A stretch of 64,000 nt of DNA from Cephalopachus bancanus. Lineage: Eukaryota > Chordata > Mammalia > Primates > Tarsiidae. Of this stretch, positions 1-12,433 are shown piece by piece. Location of the stretch: positions 5,580,001-5,644,000 of the forward strand of contig JAPVLO010000056.1 of the NCBI GenBank assembly GCA_027257055.1, written 5' to 3'. The notes beneath the pieces were generated by a model that saw only the letters and a program-made list of their open reading frames with translations, did not search any database and was not told where the DNA came from. A program made the position numbers and the translations under genes. How positions within the stretch are numbered: the first letter of the stretch is position 1; every line of letters starts with the position of its first letter.

Positions 1-187
1 AAGATTCTCTCAGCTCTACCTTGTATGATTTTGGTCTATTTATGTCCTACAGGGTATGCTATTCTGAAGTGATTCTTCTCTGAAATATTTGTTCCCCAGT
101 CTACCACATAGCTGCCCTACTTCTTCAACCTTTTTATGATTTTAGTTTTGAGTTCTGAACCTCTCTTCCCATTTAGATGCTGGCTTA

Positions 188-485
188 TTTTTTTCCCTTC
201 TAAATCAACTTTTGTTATTATTATTATTATTATTTTAAATATGTGGGGTACAATTCAGGATTAAGTATGCAAACGTTTATTATGCAGCTGCCCTTGTTGA
301 TGAATATGCCCCTCCCCCCTCCCCTGGCTGTTTCCCACTACTGCCAATCCCTTTCTCATAGCATTACAATAGTGAGTGAGAAAATGTGATACTCGGTTCT
401 TTGTTTCTGTGATAGATCACTCAGTATTATAGCCTTTAAGTTCATCCAGGTTGCTGCGAAGTTCGTAACTTTGTCCTTCTTAGAG
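188..485 (-). mobile_element. 5'-truncated L1 (3' UTR and ORF2 end)
   Basis: Reading the minus strand, the end of L1 ORF2 and the 3' UTR run into an A/T-rich tail that appears on the plus strand as a TTA repeat (about 215-234). The plus strand shows the family's typical 3' UTR start, GTGGGGTACAATTCAGG, and the GTTCTTTGTTTCTGTGATAGA segment typical of the ORF2 end. A 9-bp direct repeat GCTGGCTTA at 179-187 and 486-494 is a possible target-site duplication. It is not certain, because about 25 bp separate the left copy from the recognisable tail. It is one of many short L1 insertions here and is non-coding. Confidence 0.75.
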
Positions 486-1644
486 GCTGGCTTACTAACC
501 ACTCTTATATGCCGGCTAGAAATCCCAGAATAATGCAAGATATTTGTCTGAAGGTCTTAGGGTCCTTTCTTCAGCTACTACTTTAAGAATGGCCATAATG
601 AGGCTCAAGGGACTAACTGAAGGTTAACGAAAAACCATCTGGCACTGAGTTACCAAAGACAGCAGGAAAATTCTCCACAGGAACCAGAGAGGTTGGAGAA
701 ATAACAGAGCTGAAGCCACCTGGAAACAGATGAATAACACTGAATAGATCATTAAATCTTAGACTTCTACACTCTTGCTGCAGAAAGAATAACAGATAAA
801 TGAAGGCAAATTTAGACTCAGTATTAAAATCAAATTTGTAAAAAAAATGTAATTTGGCAAACAATGACACTACAGTGGCTTCAAGGTAGGAAGCTTCAAC
901 TGGAGAGTGGAAAATTTTAAGCTAAAGGGGAGAAAATACTTACTTCTGATGGGAGAAAAGACTTAATCTCCATGTTCTTCTCAGCTCGAAACTGTGGTTC
1001 TGCCCACAAATATAGCAGTGCTCAGAGAGGACCAATATCTATGGGGCCACTTTCATATTAAGAGCCAGGCACTAGGCTAGAAGCCTTCTCACAATATCCC
1101 CACCCCCAAAGATGGCCTTAAAACCCTTCATTTTGCAGAAAAAGAAACTGTGGTTTAGACAAGAAAACAAAATGTTTCCCCCAACCTTCTACGAGATGCA
1201 GTGGTGTTTGATTTTATAGCTGGTGAAAAATTCTTAGGAAGCCAGAAATCAGTTGGTTCTTGCTGGTTGGGATCATGAGCTACTCCATAGGGGCCCAAAT
1301 AACAGGGCAGACCGTCAGCTGCTTTGCACATAGAAAAGGGGAGGAGAAAGAACAAACACCTCCACTCATTGACAAAGAGGAGCAAGGAGGGATGTCTGCA
1401 GGGAAGCTTGTCTGGGAGTCCCTGCCACCTGCGGCCATTCATTTCACCCTCCCTGGGAGCTGGACCGCAGCCCTGTGCCCGACTGTCAGCGGCAGAAACT
1501 GGCAAGGAGAGAACTCACTTAGAGGATGTTAGACATAAGAGCCTGCCCACAGGTTATGGTGTGAACCAGGGCGATGGTCCATTTCAGCAGTCAGCAGGAG
1601 GAAAAGGAAAAGAAAGGGAGAACTGAAATGGAGAACTTTGTGAT

Positions 1645-1815
1645 AAGCGCTGTATCATGCTGAGTACCTTTTAACTGTTCTTCTCATTCCCCTCAACAGT
1701 CCTATTAAGTAGGTGTTATTTTCTTAATTTTTGCCAATGAAGAAGCTAAGACCATAACAGTTTAAGTTTTACGTTATTCAGTAGACCTTGGATAGTAAAC
1801 CGATTTTGTCTTACT
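1645..1815 (-). repeat. MIR SINE fragment
   Basis: The plus strand reads as the reverse complement of the MIR core: an interrupted version of 'CTCATTTAATCC..CAACAACCCTATGAGGTAGGTATTAT' followed by 'GAAACTGAGGC'. It is old and diverged, and the boundaries are approximate. Confidence 0.55.
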
Positions 1816-1895
1816 CCAAATTCTACATTTTCTACCAAACGATGATTTTCCAGACTCAATTCACTGGTGTCTCCTTTCACATTTCACCATATCTG

Positions 1896-1906
1896 CATAG
1901 CACTTA
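1896..1906. repeat. left target-site duplication of L1 (CATAGCACTTA)
   Basis: The 11-bp sequence CATAGCACTTA occurs here and again at 2370-2380, directly flanking the L1 at 1907-2369. Confidence 0.9.
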
Positions 1907-2369
1907 TACTTTTTTTATAATCAATATTTTTTATTTTGATATTGTGGGGTACAGTTAAGAGTTAGGTATACAACTATGCTTCGTTCAGTCACCCTTGTTG
2001 ATAAGACGTGTCTCCCCGTCCCCACACAGATATTGACTACCATTAATACCATCTCCCTTCCCCTACCTCCCCCCATAGTTTCCCACCAATGTCAGTCCTT
2101 TTCTTATAGTATTACGTTGGATGTTCAAGGTCTACTATATGAGTGAGAACATGTGATACTCAGATCTTTGTTTCTGTGAGAGGTCACTCAGTATTATACA
2201 CTCTAGTTCCATTCAGGTTGCTGCGAAATTCATGATTTTGTTCCTTTTTATGACTGCGTAGTATTCCATCGTGTATATGTACCACATTTTTTAAATCCAG
2301 TCCTCTTTTGATGGGCAGCATGGTTGCTTCCAGGTTCTTGCTATTGTGAACAATGCTGCGATAAATATA
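1907..2369 (-). mobile_element. 5'-truncated L1 with target-site duplication
   Basis: This is a minus-strand L1 3' fragment: a T-rich tail at 1910-1917, then 3' UTR, then the last part of ORF2. Exact 11-bp duplications flank it at 1896-1906 and 2370-2380, so it is a complete, 5'-truncated target-primed insertion. Its 3' UTR (AATCAATATTTTTTATT.., ..CTTCGTTCAGTCACCC) matches that of the full-length L1 ending near 20,704. It differs from the other young L1s here, whose 3' UTR begins ATGTGGGGTACAATTCAGG. Confidence 0.93.
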
Positions 2370-2380
2370 CATAGCACTTA
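2370..2380. repeat. right target-site duplication of L1 (CATAGCACTTA)
   Basis: Exact second copy of the 11-bp duplication flanking the L1 at 1907-2369. Confidence 0.9.
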
Positions 2381-3491
2381 AATTTTTATTTAACATTTTT
2401 TTGTAAATCAACATCCCTCCTTCCTAAATTTTACTTGCATGAATGCATTTTAAGAGGAAGAAGTGTAATGCCACCATAAATGGAAAAGTAATGTCACTTT
2501 CCATAGACAGATGCTAATATCAAGATAAATAAATAAACACAAAATAGCGTGAGTAAATTCTTGCTTTAAAGTCTAGTGTCTGGAAGACTCTGGGCCTGAG
2601 GCATACTTTCTTTGATAAAACTGAAGGTTAACAAGTGTTAGAAAGTTGCTAAAGACATAGAACACCAAAAAGATGGTTTTTCTCTTTGGTGTAATCAAAA
2701 GTATTGAAAGATAAGTGAAATTCGTCATATGTTTTTCAAGGCTGTTTCGTGCCCTTCCTCTATTTCACTCCAAATCATCTCCAGGACATGCTCTCCATGT
2801 CCACAGGTTGAGAAGCTCTTTTCATGACATTGGTGGTAATAAGAGCTTCTGTTCTGCAATCAAGCAAGTGCTCACTAAGGAGACAACAGTTTGGTAGATA
2901 AGAAATGAAAAGAAGGATGCCGGAAATAAATACATCTGAACAGTTATCGTAGCCTCCTAAACGACCTGCCTACCACAAATTTTCCATCCAATACATAATA
3001 ATACTTAATAATTTAAAAGCATGACAATTTTCTACTAAGGAATATGAAATGAGTTCTCATTACATATGTAATTAATTCTCAGTTCCTTAGCCTGAAATTG
3101 AAGACCTTGCAAAATACTACTATGCCCTACCACCAACATCACACTTAGGCCAATGTGAGCCAAAATGAACCACTCATTTCTATTGTATGTTCTCAAAATG
3201 TTCTGCCTCTGTGCTATTGATAATCTGGTCCCTATGTTTAGAGAATCTTTCCCTATGTCCACAGGATATCTAAATTAATGGTGGTGAACAGGGAGATATG
3301 AGCCTGTGAAGGTAAAGGTAAGGGAAATACAATATGTGAAGGTCTAGAAGATGTCTATTAGGTATGACATATGAAAGCTCTGAATAACCTTTGCTGGAAT
3401 TGTTTCAGTCAGGTGTTGGTAATGTTGGTGGGTTGAGGAGTAAATAGGAGCTGAGTAACTGAGGCAGCAGAAACATATTGTTGACTATGAT
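2381..3491. other. unassigned non-coding interval
   Basis: No recognisable gene or well-preserved repeat. The open frames are short and overlap on both strands, as expected by chance. Confidence 0.5.
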
Positions 3492-3507
3492 AAAAGATGA
3501 AAAATGA

Positions 3508-3795
3508 GCCGGGCTCGGTGGCTCAGCCTGTAATCCCGTGCCTTGGGAGGCTGAGGTGAGTGGATTGCCTGAGTCTGTGGGTTTGAGACCCGCCTGGGCA
3601 ACTTGGCGAGACCTCATCTCTACAGTAAATTAAAAAAATTGGCCAGGTGTGGTAGCACATGCCTGTAGTTCCAGCTACTTGGAAGGCTGAGGCGGAAGGA
3701 TCGCCGGAGACCAGCAGGTCGAGGCTGCGGTGGCCGGGAGTGGCCACTGCACCCCAGCCTGGGTGGCAGAGTGAGACTCCAACTCAAAAAAAAAA
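3508..3795 (+). mobile_element. Alu, dimeric, plus strand
   Basis: A full dimer. The left arm starts GCCGGGCTCGGTGGCTCAGCC and contains the box-B-like GGTTTGAGACCCGCCTGG. The two arms are joined by an A-rich linker near 3630. The right arm contains GGTCGAGGCTGCGGTGGCCG and ends GACTCCAACTC plus an A tail. A 16-bp perfect duplication, AAAAGATGAAAAATGA, flanks it at 3492-3507 and 3796-3811. The arm sequence is the strepsirrhine-like form seen in several other Alus of this window. Confidence 0.95.
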
Positions 3796-3811
3796 AAAAG
3801 ATGAAAAATGA

Positions 3812-4627
3812 AGCGTTAGGTAGATGGAAACAGGAGAGCTCTGAGCATGCTTTTTAGGTAATGGGAAACAAAAAGTTAGCCAGGTGGAAGTTTAAGATCT
3901 AAACCTAAAGCACACGGGAGGGAACAGAACTGAGAAGAAATGTGAAGTTGGCCTTGTACACAAGGAAGGACACTGGGAGAAGCTCAGAGGAAAGTGATGA
4001 CTTTCTATAAATGGAAGGGAATTAGCAGAATGAATTTGTAGCACACATTTACCACTAAGTAGCTACAGAGTCGGGATGTCCCTGGATTTTTGCCATTCAA
4101 TATATAATATTAGGAGAGTCAGACAGCTAATGCTTATGTGGAGTCACGAAATACTTAAGGTTGAAGAAAGTCCAGTTCTTTCCCTTGTGCTTGAATCTAT
4201 GTCACAGGAGGGATGCTTAATATCTTAACTTTAGTGGCAGGGGATTAATTTCTACACGAAACAGAAAATTCCATTTTTAGAAAGCTTTAAGTATCAGAAA
4301 ATTCTTTTCTGAGCAGAAGTGTCTCCCTCCCTGCCCCATGGTGCCAGTTTTGCCCTCAAAAATTCCTCAAGACTTGAATTTCTCTTCAAATATGTGTGCA
4401 GTAATGGATTTTTTTCCTTAAACCAAAAATATTGGGTCACTCAATCATTTTAATCATGTAACATGATTTAAAAACCTTTTATTTCCTCAGGGGTTACGTT
4501 TTGAATGTACCAACATCTGTTTAAGTTGTAATGTCCAAGAATAAACGTATCATCCCAGCTATGGTTTGATCAGGGAAAAGTAGTGAAGTGTTCATTCTAG
4601 GTACCTGATTTTATTAAGTCCAGCCAA
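3812..4627. other. unassigned non-coding interval
   Basis: Mixed-composition DNA with no long open frame and no repeat I can name. Confidence 0.5.
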
Positions 4628-4868
4628 GTTGCTGATTGAGATTTATTGAGTACTTATTATATGCAGGCAATTTCTTAAGAGTTTTCAATGCATCATCTTA
4701 TTTAATCTTTATAATAACCCTATGAGGTAGGAACTATTAATATTACATTTCACAGACAGATTGTTGGAAGCCAAGATGGGTTAAGTAATTTTCCCAAGAT
4801 TACCGAGCTAGCAAGTGGCTGAGGTGGGATTTGAACTCAGTTTTGCTTGACTCCGAAGTTCAATCTTT
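4628..4868 (-). repeat. MIR SINE
   Basis: The plus strand is a nearly complete reverse-complement MIR: TTATTGAGTACTTATTATATG, then AACCCTATGAGGTAGGAACT, then AGCAAGTGGCTGAGGTGGGA and GGATTTGAACTCAG. It is one of the better preserved MIRs here. Confidence 0.8.
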
Positions 4869-5110
4869 TAAGGGCTACATTATGATCTCACTTGTGTTGG
4901 TATGTTTTAATTCATTTCCTTTTCATCCTGTACTTGTGCAGGTTTCTTGAACCAAATGCTGAGCATGGAATATGGCATACAGAGGCTCTTGCTAAATGGG
5001 AACTGAATCCTTTTGGTGCAGATATTATAGCTCCCATTTTGCAGATGAGTAAACAGAGGTTCAGATTAGCAGCATATATTTACTAAGAAGCTACTAAGCA
5101 TCAGACATAG

Positions 5111-7450
5111 CACTGTTGCCAACAGTGCAACAAAAGTAAGCACAGTGTTATATGGAAAAATAGAGTTTTATCTTTGGACTCAAAGGGCAACATTATTTCT
5201 GCAACATCACAGCTTTTCATCCAACAAAATCACTCAGAATCAATCTAGAAGAATAAAGTTTGCCATCTCTGGCAAAAAAAAAAAGTCCTCTTTCAATAGG
5301 CTCTGGAAAGAAAAATGGGACTCTGGTGGGGAAAACATAATAATATCTATGTTAAGGAGTAGAGAGAGACTTTCTTTACCCTCTCCCCACAAATCTAAAG
5401 TTAAAAAAAAAATTTTATGAATGCCCCTTCCCCCCTGCAAATGTGGCATTCTTTTAAATATGTACTAAAAGTGTAAATCAGAACAAAGACCATATTTCAC
5501 GCCAAGAGGCTTGTATATCCATCAGGTATTTATGGCGCTGCTGTTAGCCAACTCTTCCATCTGGGATGTCTTTAGTCATCTTTCATCTGGTACACCTATT
5601 AGAGAACTGCCAGAACCATCCATAACAAAGGGGATCATCTTAGAACTCCTTTGGCAGGAGGGAGAAATCCAGAGCTTTCCCATAAAGCCTGTGTTTCGCA
5701 TTGCGTTTAAAGAAGTTGTTTGATATGATAATGTCTTTGGGGAAAACTTGGCCCTACCTCTCAAGGATAATAGAGGACAATTATTTTATTCGGTTGTGCT
5801 GTCTAACGAGGAACCACCTATTAAAAGCACAAGGGTTTGTGTAATCTTTGAATTATGGAGGGGAGAGATTAAAGACCTTTCCCCTTCCTCTCCCAAAACT
5901 AAAAGCCTTGCCCCCCCAAAAAAAGCTTTTTCTGCTTTATAAATTGGGTAGTGAATACCTGTTATCATCTAAAACCAGACAAAAAACAAAAATGATAACA
6001 GAGAAAAGATTTAATGGATTCGCCATCAAATATAATTGAATATTCCTAGAACCAAGTTATTTCACAGATATTTTCTAGTTTTATTCTGTTTAAGGAAAGG
6101 TGAAATATGAAATCTGAACATGAACTTTTAAAAGAAATAATCATTTTGAAAGAGATGAATGCATTGCTGGGAAAAACAACAGTTTTAATCATCACTTTGA
6201 ACATTGTAATGCTATTTCATTAATCCCTCAGCAGAATGCCTCAGTGATAAAATAATATGTGAGGAGTTATTAGCCCAGAAAAGCCAGGAGACAAACTCAC
6301 TGCTAAAATGTTCCAGAATATCTCAGCAAGAAATAAAACTATCAGAACTTTCATCCTATTCCAACCATAGATATAACGTTCACAAGAAACTGTAATTCTT
6401 CTTGACATGACTGCTCAGTATAGGGTTGGGAAATGGCTCCAAACATAGAAACTCATCACTCCGACTGGTCCCATCCTCAGCCTTGATGCAGAGATGCAGG
6501 CCTGCAAGTTTCTCCTACCAATTAGACATTCTGAACAGAAAGGGGTTGGCTAAATGCATGGGGGAAGCTGCAGAGTTTTATGCCTTATTAATTGGACATC
6601 ACTATTTAAACTCTTGAAGACTCCAAATGACTTTGGCATGTGGTCAGAGCCATAAAATAAATGGACTCAAGAAGTGAAAAGGAATATTCTGAGCTAGTCC
6701 ATTTCCTGTTTCTCCCTAGAATCCTAAACTGTATCTGGTACCAGAATTTCAAACTTAAATTTCAGCTGAATACTCAGCAAGCCTTTAAATGTTGTTGCAA
6801 TTGTAATTGAGACTTTTCTTCTCCTTTTAGTTCTGGCCTCTTTAAGAGATGGTGGTATGAATAAATAACTACTTTTATTTTAAATCAGCCAAAGAGTATG
6901 CATCTGTTGAAGGAATATGCCTGACAAAATAAAAGCTCACTTGATTTTTGTGTGTGTAACTAGTATTTCGTCAAGTCGTGTGCCTCTTTTTCCTTTCAAA
7001 TGAGTCTTTTCTAACAAATTGTCTTGAAAAAAGTCTACCTCTGGCACTAAGCATGGAAGAGAGTCTGTTTCTGGGTAAGAAAGTGGCAGGAGAGACCATC
7101 ATAGATTTTCTTTTGTCTTTGCTTCTTTGACAATCAAGACAGGCTTCCAAGAGCAGACAGATTTATCCCATGAAAATGACCAGAGTCTGGTGACAAAGCA
7201 GGCATCCTGTCATCAGTGCCACCACACTCACCATCCCACCTCACACTGGTCTAGCAGAATGCTTTCCTACCTGATCACAAGTGGCAGACCAAGGGAGACC
7301 TCGAGGGATTGATGGCATGCTTTTCAGAGTGTAAAGAGGTCATTCCACTAAGACTATTGGGAAAAACTAGAGATAGGAGCACTGTACCACTAAGTCCAGC
7401 ACAGGGGTTCCTTCAAAGAGACTCTGCCAAATGAGATTAAAGGAGGGGAG
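5111..7450. other. repeat-poor, gene-free interval
   Basis: About 2.3 kb with almost nothing recognisable as interspersed repeat. Parts of 5,900-6,900 are AT-rich with several ATTA/TAAT motifs. Small open frames such as 5511-5723 overlap frames on the opposite strand and show no domain. The interval could hold conserved non-coding sequence, but the sequence alone does not show that. Confidence 0.4.
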
Positions 7451-7464
7451 AAAGGAGTAACCCT

Positions 7465-7610
7465 TTTTGACCACCTACTCTGTACCAGACCCTCTCCTAA
7501 GAATATCACATACATTATCACACTTAAACCTCACAATAGCACTTTGGAGGAGGTGTGACTGTCATTACTTTAAGAAGAGGAAACTGAGGCTTGGAGATTT
7601 TAAATGTCCT
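7465..7610 (-). repeat. MIR SINE fragment
   Basis: Reverse-complement MIR core with CACCTACTCTGTACCAGACC, then AAACCTCACAATAGC, then AGAGGAAACTGAGGCTTGGA. Confidence 0.75.
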
Positions 7611-8049
7611 GCTTAAGGTGCATTCTGTGAACTTGAAAGTTGAAAGTGATGTTTGTATGTGCCCAAAGTCCTGGCAGTTTTTGCCAAAGGCTCTTTGGCC
7701 ACTTCATGTGAATAACTATCCTAACCCATTCACCTGCATTCATCCCCCAGTCCCTCCTGCTTGCTTGGTTCTAATCTCCACCAGCTCTCATCTGAGTTGT
7801 GCTTTGCTTTGGGGGCTGTTTGGTGTCTCTGCTCTTAATCTGTGAGCTCACTCATTGTCTCAGCTTTGGTAAACAATATTCTGTTTCTTCCAAATAAAAC
7901 CTAGTCTTGGCTCTAGCATTCTATTCCTTGCATTTGTATTGGCACACTGTAAGGAAGCATGAACAGACCTGGCAATAGGCAGAGAAACGTGCTGTGGAGT
8001 TTTCAATCTACCTCTGTATTCTTTTTTTAATTTAAGGTGTCATTCAGAG
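7611..8049. other. unassigned non-coding interval
   Basis: Nothing beyond chance open frames. The pyrimidine-rich stretch 7730-7800 resembles degraded L2 but is too diverged to assign. Confidence 0.4.
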
Positions 8050-8285
8050 TTAGCACATGGGCTTAGGGTTCACTCAGAAATAGGTTCAAACCCAGACATC
8101 CCATCTCATGAGGTAGGTCACCTTGAGCAAATTAGTCATGTCTGTCAGACTCAGTGTTCTCTTCCACAAAATGAGGATAAGGATGTGTTCTACCAGATTT
8201 ATCGTTAGGATTATGTGAGATAATGTATGAAAGCACTAAGCATGGTGCAAAGGGCTTAGTGAGCACTTAATCAATGGAAGCAATT
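8050..8285 (+). repeat. MIR SINE
   Basis: Forward MIR. GGTTCAAACCC is followed by a CACCTTGAGCAAATTAGTCA segment, AAAATGAGGATAA, TTAGGATTATGTGAGATAAT and AGCACTTAATCAATG. Confidence 0.75.
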
Positions 8286-8289
8286 ATTT

Positions 8290-9770
8290 AGGGTAAATGT
8301 TTGAAATTAAATGGTTACCATATTTATTTTAGAGTTGATAAATGAAGTTAACATCCCAGGGAAGAAACGGAACAGTACTGTCAGAGAATATCTGCTCACC
8401 TTCCCCTAGGATCCTGAGGTCCCTTCCTATCTCTTGATGTAAATATTCCTTGCACTGCAATTTTTCATGTCTTGCAAGGTTTGATCAATACCATTGATTT
8501 AATGATTAATTTATTGTGTTCCTCAGTAAAAGCCCAGCATCGACTTCTTAAAATGGAATCTTATTGCATTTTAGACAAACAAAACTAATTGGCAGCAATC
8601 ATTTAAAGGAGAAGCACAAAACATTCTAAACACACACACAAAATCAAAACCAATAATGGGGGGGAAAGCCTTGTACTATTCTAAGAATGCAAGAATGGAG
8701 GATGCATTGACGTGTTAGTGCTTTCTGACTTGCTGAGCTGAAAAGATCATTTGGGCCTGTTGTGCTCATCTGTGCAATGACATTGTTCATGACCTTTACA
8801 TCTAGTCCTCTCTGTGAGGACTTCAGGATTCTTTTTCTGCTGTTAGTATGAAGAATCGTTATGTTCTTTGTTGGCACATGGTTTGTTTTTTATCTCATGG
8901 ACTATACCCAATGAGGGCTCCATCCTTGCATTGGCTTATGAAGATGCAGAGATACATCTATGTCCTACCCATATCCTTGTGCTATATTTCCAGCTATGCA
9001 AGTTTTATATTGTTTTATCTCAGGTCTGTATTTTAATTTCTACCATTATATCCCCTTGCTTCCTCTTACCCACCAAATTATAAAATGGATTCCCTAATGA
9101 AATTTCAATGCATCCTTTTAGTTGCATATGTGTACATTTAAAACAAGGTAAGGGATGTATCATTTAATAACTAAATAAACAAATACAGAAATTGGGGAGG
9201 GAATGTCTCAATTCCTGTTTCTCTATCCCACAGTCTGACCTTGTGGTTGCCTGTTTGCAGCAGCATTTGCTTTCTGTGGCGAGCAAAAGTGGACTCTACC
9301 AGCAGCTACCCAACCTGGTGTCTGATTCTTTCTTTACTGTTCTGTCCTCTCAGTTGCCTTCCTGAGACAGTCTGAAAGGACTGGTGAGCCTCCAAGCAGA
9401 GGCTGTGGGAGGTGGCTCAGGGAGGGGAATCAGAGGTTGAGTTGGCCACATGGTGTCAGTCTTGCAGCACTGGTGAGAGGGCTCTGTAACTCCTCTTTGG
9501 CAGGAGAAAATGCTCCCAGCCTCCCTTGTGCAACTCTCAGGTAAACCAGGATGAAATAGCATTCATTGGTGCTTTTTCCTCCTCTGGAGAAAAGGGATAA
9601 GAGCTCTCTTTGACATATACTTTCACAGGTGTTCTGTATGTATGTTATGTTTAAGGCAATGGGAGGAATAGTGATTTTTTAAAAATAATTTTCTTCACCA
9701 GGAGCCCTCTTGAGGAGCTTGTCCACCCAACTCTGCATGGAGAGGGTCTGCTGAGATAGCCAAGTGTCTT
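8290..9770. other. unassigned non-coding interval
   Basis: No gene or nameable repeat. A moderately GC-rich patch at 9,350-9,560 carries an open frame on the minus strand that has no recognisable domain and no coding signature. Confidence 0.4.
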
Positions 9771-9775
9771 GGCAA

Positions 9776-10000
9776 AATCCTGGGCTTTGGAGCCTGACGG
9801 ATCTGGGTTGGCAACTGAGTACTCATTCCCCCACTCTTACTTGCTGTGTGACTTCAAGCAATTTTGAAATGCCTCAGTTTCTTCACCTCCAAAATACCGT
9901 TTATAATACCTATTTCAGAGCAATGTTGTAAGAATTAAAGTGAGTTGGGCTTACAGAGCATAAGCTTATAACAGGTGCTCAACAAATGGGAGTTATTATC
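9776..10000 (+). repeat. MIR SINE
   Basis: Forward MIR with CTTTGGAGCCTGACGGATCT, CTTGCTGTGTGACTTCAAGC, CCTCAGTTTCTTCACCTCCA and GGTGCTCAACAAATG. Confidence 0.85.
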
Positions 10001-10089
10001 AATAAAATATGCGCTTGAAATAGTTATTATGTATTTTAAGTTCAAAATGAATCTTGAGAATTTTTCCAGTGTCCACAGAAACAAGGCAG

Positions 10090-10092
<3 letters not shown>

Positions 10093-10143
<51 letters not shown>
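10093..10143. repeat. (GT)n microsatellite, about 25 units
   Basis: An uninterrupted GT run of about 51 bp. It is likely to vary in length between individuals and is capable of forming Z-DNA. It explains the spurious valine/cysteine and threonine/histidine reading frames on the two strands. Confidence 0.97.
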
Positions 10144-10144
<1 letters not shown>

Positions 10145-10427
10145 TGTCCAGGTGACACGTAGAGGAAGTAAAGTGCTCCTAATATATGGTATGAGATAGT
10201 TGCTGAACCTGTATCCTGACATCTCTTTCCCTGCTTGGCAGTCCTATGACTTTCTTTTATTGACAGCGAGCCCTTCTAAAATGCTCACTCACCACGGAGA
10301 GCACAACATGAATCAAGGAGCAGACTCTTGCCGGAACTAGAGATCAGAGCTCACCAGCCCTGTGCTTTGACATCATTTGCACCTATTATCTGACATCCTG
10401 AGGGCTAGAGACAGCCTAGTCAAAGGA

Positions 10428-10665
10428 ATACAGGCTTTGGAGTCAAGTATAAGTAGACATTCCAGCTCCTCCAGTTACTAGCTGTGAGCTTGAGTAATCA
10501 TTTACCTATTCAAGATTTCACCCGCATCATTTGTAAACATGGGGATAATGACACTTTGTTACTGAAGTTTTAAATTAGAGAATTAGTAACATAGCACAAG
10601 CGAAAGCACTGAAGGAAACATGAAGTCCCTGGTAAATCTCTCCTGTCTAAGTAGATGAAGGCTAT
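10428..10665 (+). repeat. MIR SINE
   Basis: Forward MIR with GGCTTTGGAGTCAAG, CCAGTTACTAGCTGTGAGCT, TTTGTAAACATGGGGATAAT and TTAAATTAGAGAATTAGTAA. It is the third MIR in the same orientation within 2.6 kb. Confidence 0.8.
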
Positions 10666-10669
10666 TATC

Positions 10670-11950
10670 AGGACTGATCAATCTGATAGAAGAACTTGCC
10701 TCCCTAGAGCTGTGGCATCTCTGGGATGTCTTGCTTCAGAGATATGTAAAAGAGGATAAACATAAGTTCTCTTTTAAGCATATTAAGTCGGAAGTGTCAG
10801 TTAGATGGGTAGACAGATATGTCTTCTGGACAGTTGGATATACAAGTATATAGCTTTGGAAAAACTCTGGACGAGGATTAGAAAGTCTCCTGAATTAACT
10901 GAATCGCACTCACAATTCATTTCTTCCTGTCCTTCCTGGTCCCACTTCCTTCTATCAACTCAATTTAACACGTGCTAACAAATAGTCCCTGTTTTCTTTC
11001 GAAGAGCCTTATGCTAGATGGGGATACTGTGCTTCCATTTGGCTCATCCACTCTTCCTGGGACCCTTTGTATTTCTGCCTGGTTATCAATAAATATGGAA
11101 TTCAATTTGAACTACGCAATTTTGTTTTCTAAACCGTGTCATCCTGCCTTACTAAATTCAGGGTTTTGAGACTGAGCAATCTGTAGGCTGATCTATGATA
11201 TGATATTGTAGTAGAATCCTAGAGAGGTGCTAATAGAGTATAAATAACAGACGTCCTCTTTTCAAGAAGTAGAAACCAAGGCCCGGAAGAGAACCTAAGT
11301 GATTTCACCCATTGCTGTGAAACTCAGAGCCATCACCTCACTCTGCCTTCTTACTTAAAAGGTAATTGGTTATGATCCAGATGGCAGCTCATCTACTTAA
11401 GAGGTCAAGGATTAAAGTGCAGCCCTTTTCACAGCCAGCTGTTTTAAGGCTTGAAAGGGGACACGTCAATGACCTTAACACATCGAACCCTTCATTAATA
11501 CGGATTATTGTGGCATGGACTTAGATTTGCCATGGATTAAAATTAAAAATTCTGGTCATTAAATATACTGATGAAAGGATGAAACAGTGTTTCCCTAAAG
11601 GTAATAGTCAGATGAATTGTAGTTATATAGGGCATTCTATATGCTGGACCAGTCTTGGCCAGTATTTCCCAGTATGAATACAGAGCATGAATCTTTTGGG
11701 ATGCTCAGCTGGGGATGGGGGCAGGGGAGGGGGGAATGCAAGCAAGCCTTTGTAAAGCTGAATATACTCTCTCTCCCTCTCTAATATATCCTTAAATGTT
11801 CACAATGAAATTAGCATATTAGAAGCTCTAGCTTTAAAGAACTCTGTTCAGAGTTTGTACTTAGCTCAACTCTACACTTCCAAATCATAACTATGTAACT
11901 TAAAATAAAGCATACATGATCATCCCACAGGATAATTGTTTTAGGAAGTA
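10670..11950. other. unassigned non-coding interval
   Basis: No gene is visible. Short stretches near 11,270-11,360 (AAGTAGAAACCAAGGCCCGG) may be degraded MIR. Confidence 0.4.
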
Positions 11951-11954
11951 TCTT

Positions 11955-12118
11955 ACACCCTTTGACTATAAACACTGTTCTGGGTACTTTACTGGTTTTT
12001 ATCTGTAATCTTTGCAAAAATCCAGTGACATAGGTATTGCTTATAATTATTTTATGATGAAATCAGGCACAGAAAAATAAAGAAATTTTCTCAGGCTGAC
12101 ACAGTCAAGATGCCCTGC
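11955..12118 (-). repeat. MIR SINE fragment
   Basis: Reverse-complement MIR core: a TGTTCTGGGTACTTTACTGG segment, CCAGTGACATAGGTATTG, then an AAATCAGGCACAGAAA equivalent of the GAAACTGAGGC motif. Confidence 0.6.
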
Positions 12119-12119
12119 T

Positions 12120-12433
12120 TTTTATTTTATGTTGTTTATAATTCTTCATACATCTGTGATGTAGTCTTCCTCTGTGTCTTTGCTCATAAAGTTTTTGATG
12201 CCTGGAATTCAATCCTCACCATTCCTTGCTGGGTTATCTTTCTTATTTCTTAAGATCTAGGTGAGAAATCATCTCAACTGGGCTAAGTATTTCTCTTCCA
12301 TGACCCTATAGAGCTCTTTACTTTTATCCTAATATTACTCATTTAATTTTGAAAGTGTCTGTTTATGCACCTTCTCTTCCCATTGAATTGTAGGGTCCTT
12401 AGCAGGTGCTAGGTCTTCATTCTTTGTATACCT
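12120..12433 (+). repeat. L2 LINE 3' fragment
   Basis: Forward L2 3' region with CTTCTCTTCCCATTGAATTG followed by AGGGTCCTTAGCAGGTGCTA, which corresponds to the conserved 'agggcaggga..cacatagtaggtgct' tail. Boundaries are approximate. The L1 that follows was inserted next to or inside it. Confidence 0.55.

Noticed and set aside
1155..1626. Overlapping open frames of 90-116 codons on both strands
   Set aside because: Mutually antisense frames with no motif. The GC-richer local composition explains them. A conserved exon cannot be excluded but nothing supports it.
9935..10222. Histidine/threonine- and cysteine/valine-rich frames
   Set aside because: Translation of the GT microsatellite.
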